DNA from: JAVVFH01 sp032250585
GTDB taxonomy: Bacteria; Pseudomonadota; Gammaproteobacteria; Xanthomonadales; SZUA-36
DNA: 15,811 nt
Assembly: GCA_032250585.1 (NCBI GenBank)
Contig: JAVVFH010000058.1
Coordinates: forward strand, 1-15,811
Reading direction: 5' to 3'
In this document: one piece after another, positions 15,474 through 15,811 of the stretch
Layout of the letters: every line of letters begins with the position of its first letter
How positions within the stretch are numbered: the first letter of the stretch is position 1
Program-made: the position numbers and the translations under genes
The notes under the pieces: generated by a model
Told to the model about the DNA's origin: nothing
Databases searched by the model: none
What the model saw: only the letters and a program-made list of their open reading frames with translations

Positions 15474-15811
15474 TCAGCCCAGGTGAAGGGCCAGGAGCGA
15501 CTCGGCGCTGTGATGCCACCACTCGCTGGTGGCCAGACCGGCCATCGTCAGCAACATGCCGCAGATCAGCGCGGCAACGGCAATGGACCGGCGCGCCGGG
15601 ATGGGCGGCTGCAGCAGGCCGTTTACTCGCACAGCCGCGTCAGCGCCGGTGAATGCGGGACTCGCTGAAAAGGAGGCGCGCTCCTCGGCGGCACCGAGCT
15701 GGCTGACTTTGACAATGGTCGCAGCCACGCCGAGGCGGTCGCCCGAGTGCATTGCGGCCACTTCATCACAGGCCTGTTCGACCGCCAGGTTGAGTTGTCC
15801 CAGCATGTGAC
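15474..15811 (-). CDS. M56 (BlaR1-like) membrane metallopeptidase, C-terminal part
   Basis: Only the last 110 or so codons are in the window; the frame is open to the right edge, so the ATG at 15806 is internal. LNLAVEQACDEVAAM fits the downstream ExxxD-type motif of M56 peptidases. The HExxH zinc site would lie upstream, outside the window. A hydrophobic segment, SIAVAALICGMLLTMAGLA, near the end is a transmembrane helix. M56 proteins are polytopic sensors that cleave a BlaI/MecI/CopY-type repressor. Placed 16 bases before the channel gene, this one probably controls the efflux operon, with a BlaI-like gene expected just beyond the edge. Family assignment rests on a short piece and is good but not certain. 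Confidence 0.75.
   Translation of the reverse strand, partial: HMLGQLNLAVEQACDEVAAMHSGDRLGVAATIVKVSQLGAAEERASFSASPAFTGADAAVRVNGLLQPPIPARRSIAVAALICGMLLTMAGLATSEWWHHSAESLLALHLG

Overview
This window is GC-rich and gene-dense. It most likely comes from a free-living Gram-negative proteobacterium, since it holds a TonB-dependent outer-membrane receptor, a tripartite RND efflux system with a TolC-type channel, a MocR regulator and a TPR-sulfotransferase. A gammaproteobacterium or a sphingomonad/caulobacter-like alphaproteobacterium would fit, but the sequence alone does not settle it. Every gene I can support is on the minus strand, so transcription runs from high to low coordinates. The largest gap between genes is about 83 bp. 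I see no tRNA, rRNA, CRISPR array or insertion sequence.

Right half (15811 down to 9353): a heavy-metal efflux operon. It begins at the edge with the C-terminal part of an M56 (BlaR1-like) membrane metallopeptidase. A CzcC/TolC-type outer-membrane channel, a His/Asp-rich lipoprotein adaptor (HlyD/CusB type) and a CusA/CzcA-type RND pump follow. The last three genes are joined by a 1-base TGATG overlap and a 1-base gap. The layout suggests proteolysis-controlled metal efflux. The metal is not determined; the pump has the VDDAIIVVEN form of the heavy-metal RND signature.

Left half (9302 down to about 46): six co-directional genes that look like a nutrient or signal uptake locus. In order they are a MocR-type GntR/aminotransferase regulator with an unusual extra C-terminal domain, a nitrilase-superfamily C-N hydrolase, an MFS transporter, a TonB-dependent receptor, a TPR-sulfotransferase, and a serine hydrolase of the class C beta-lactamase fold. 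The serine hydrolase is frameshifted near its 3' end. A further gene may start at position 40 and run off the left edge. A reasonable reading is that an amide- or peptide-type compound is imported through the receptor and MFS carrier and cleaved by the two hydrolases under control of the PLP-binding regulator. The sulfotransferase's role is open. The compound is not identifiable from sequence.

The two halves are separated by only 50 bp. That gap holds a two-copy 12-bp direct repeat, and a GC-rich inverted repeat lies just before it in the end of the pump gene. No canonical terminator or promoter is obvious, so read-through from the metal operon into the uptake locus is possible.
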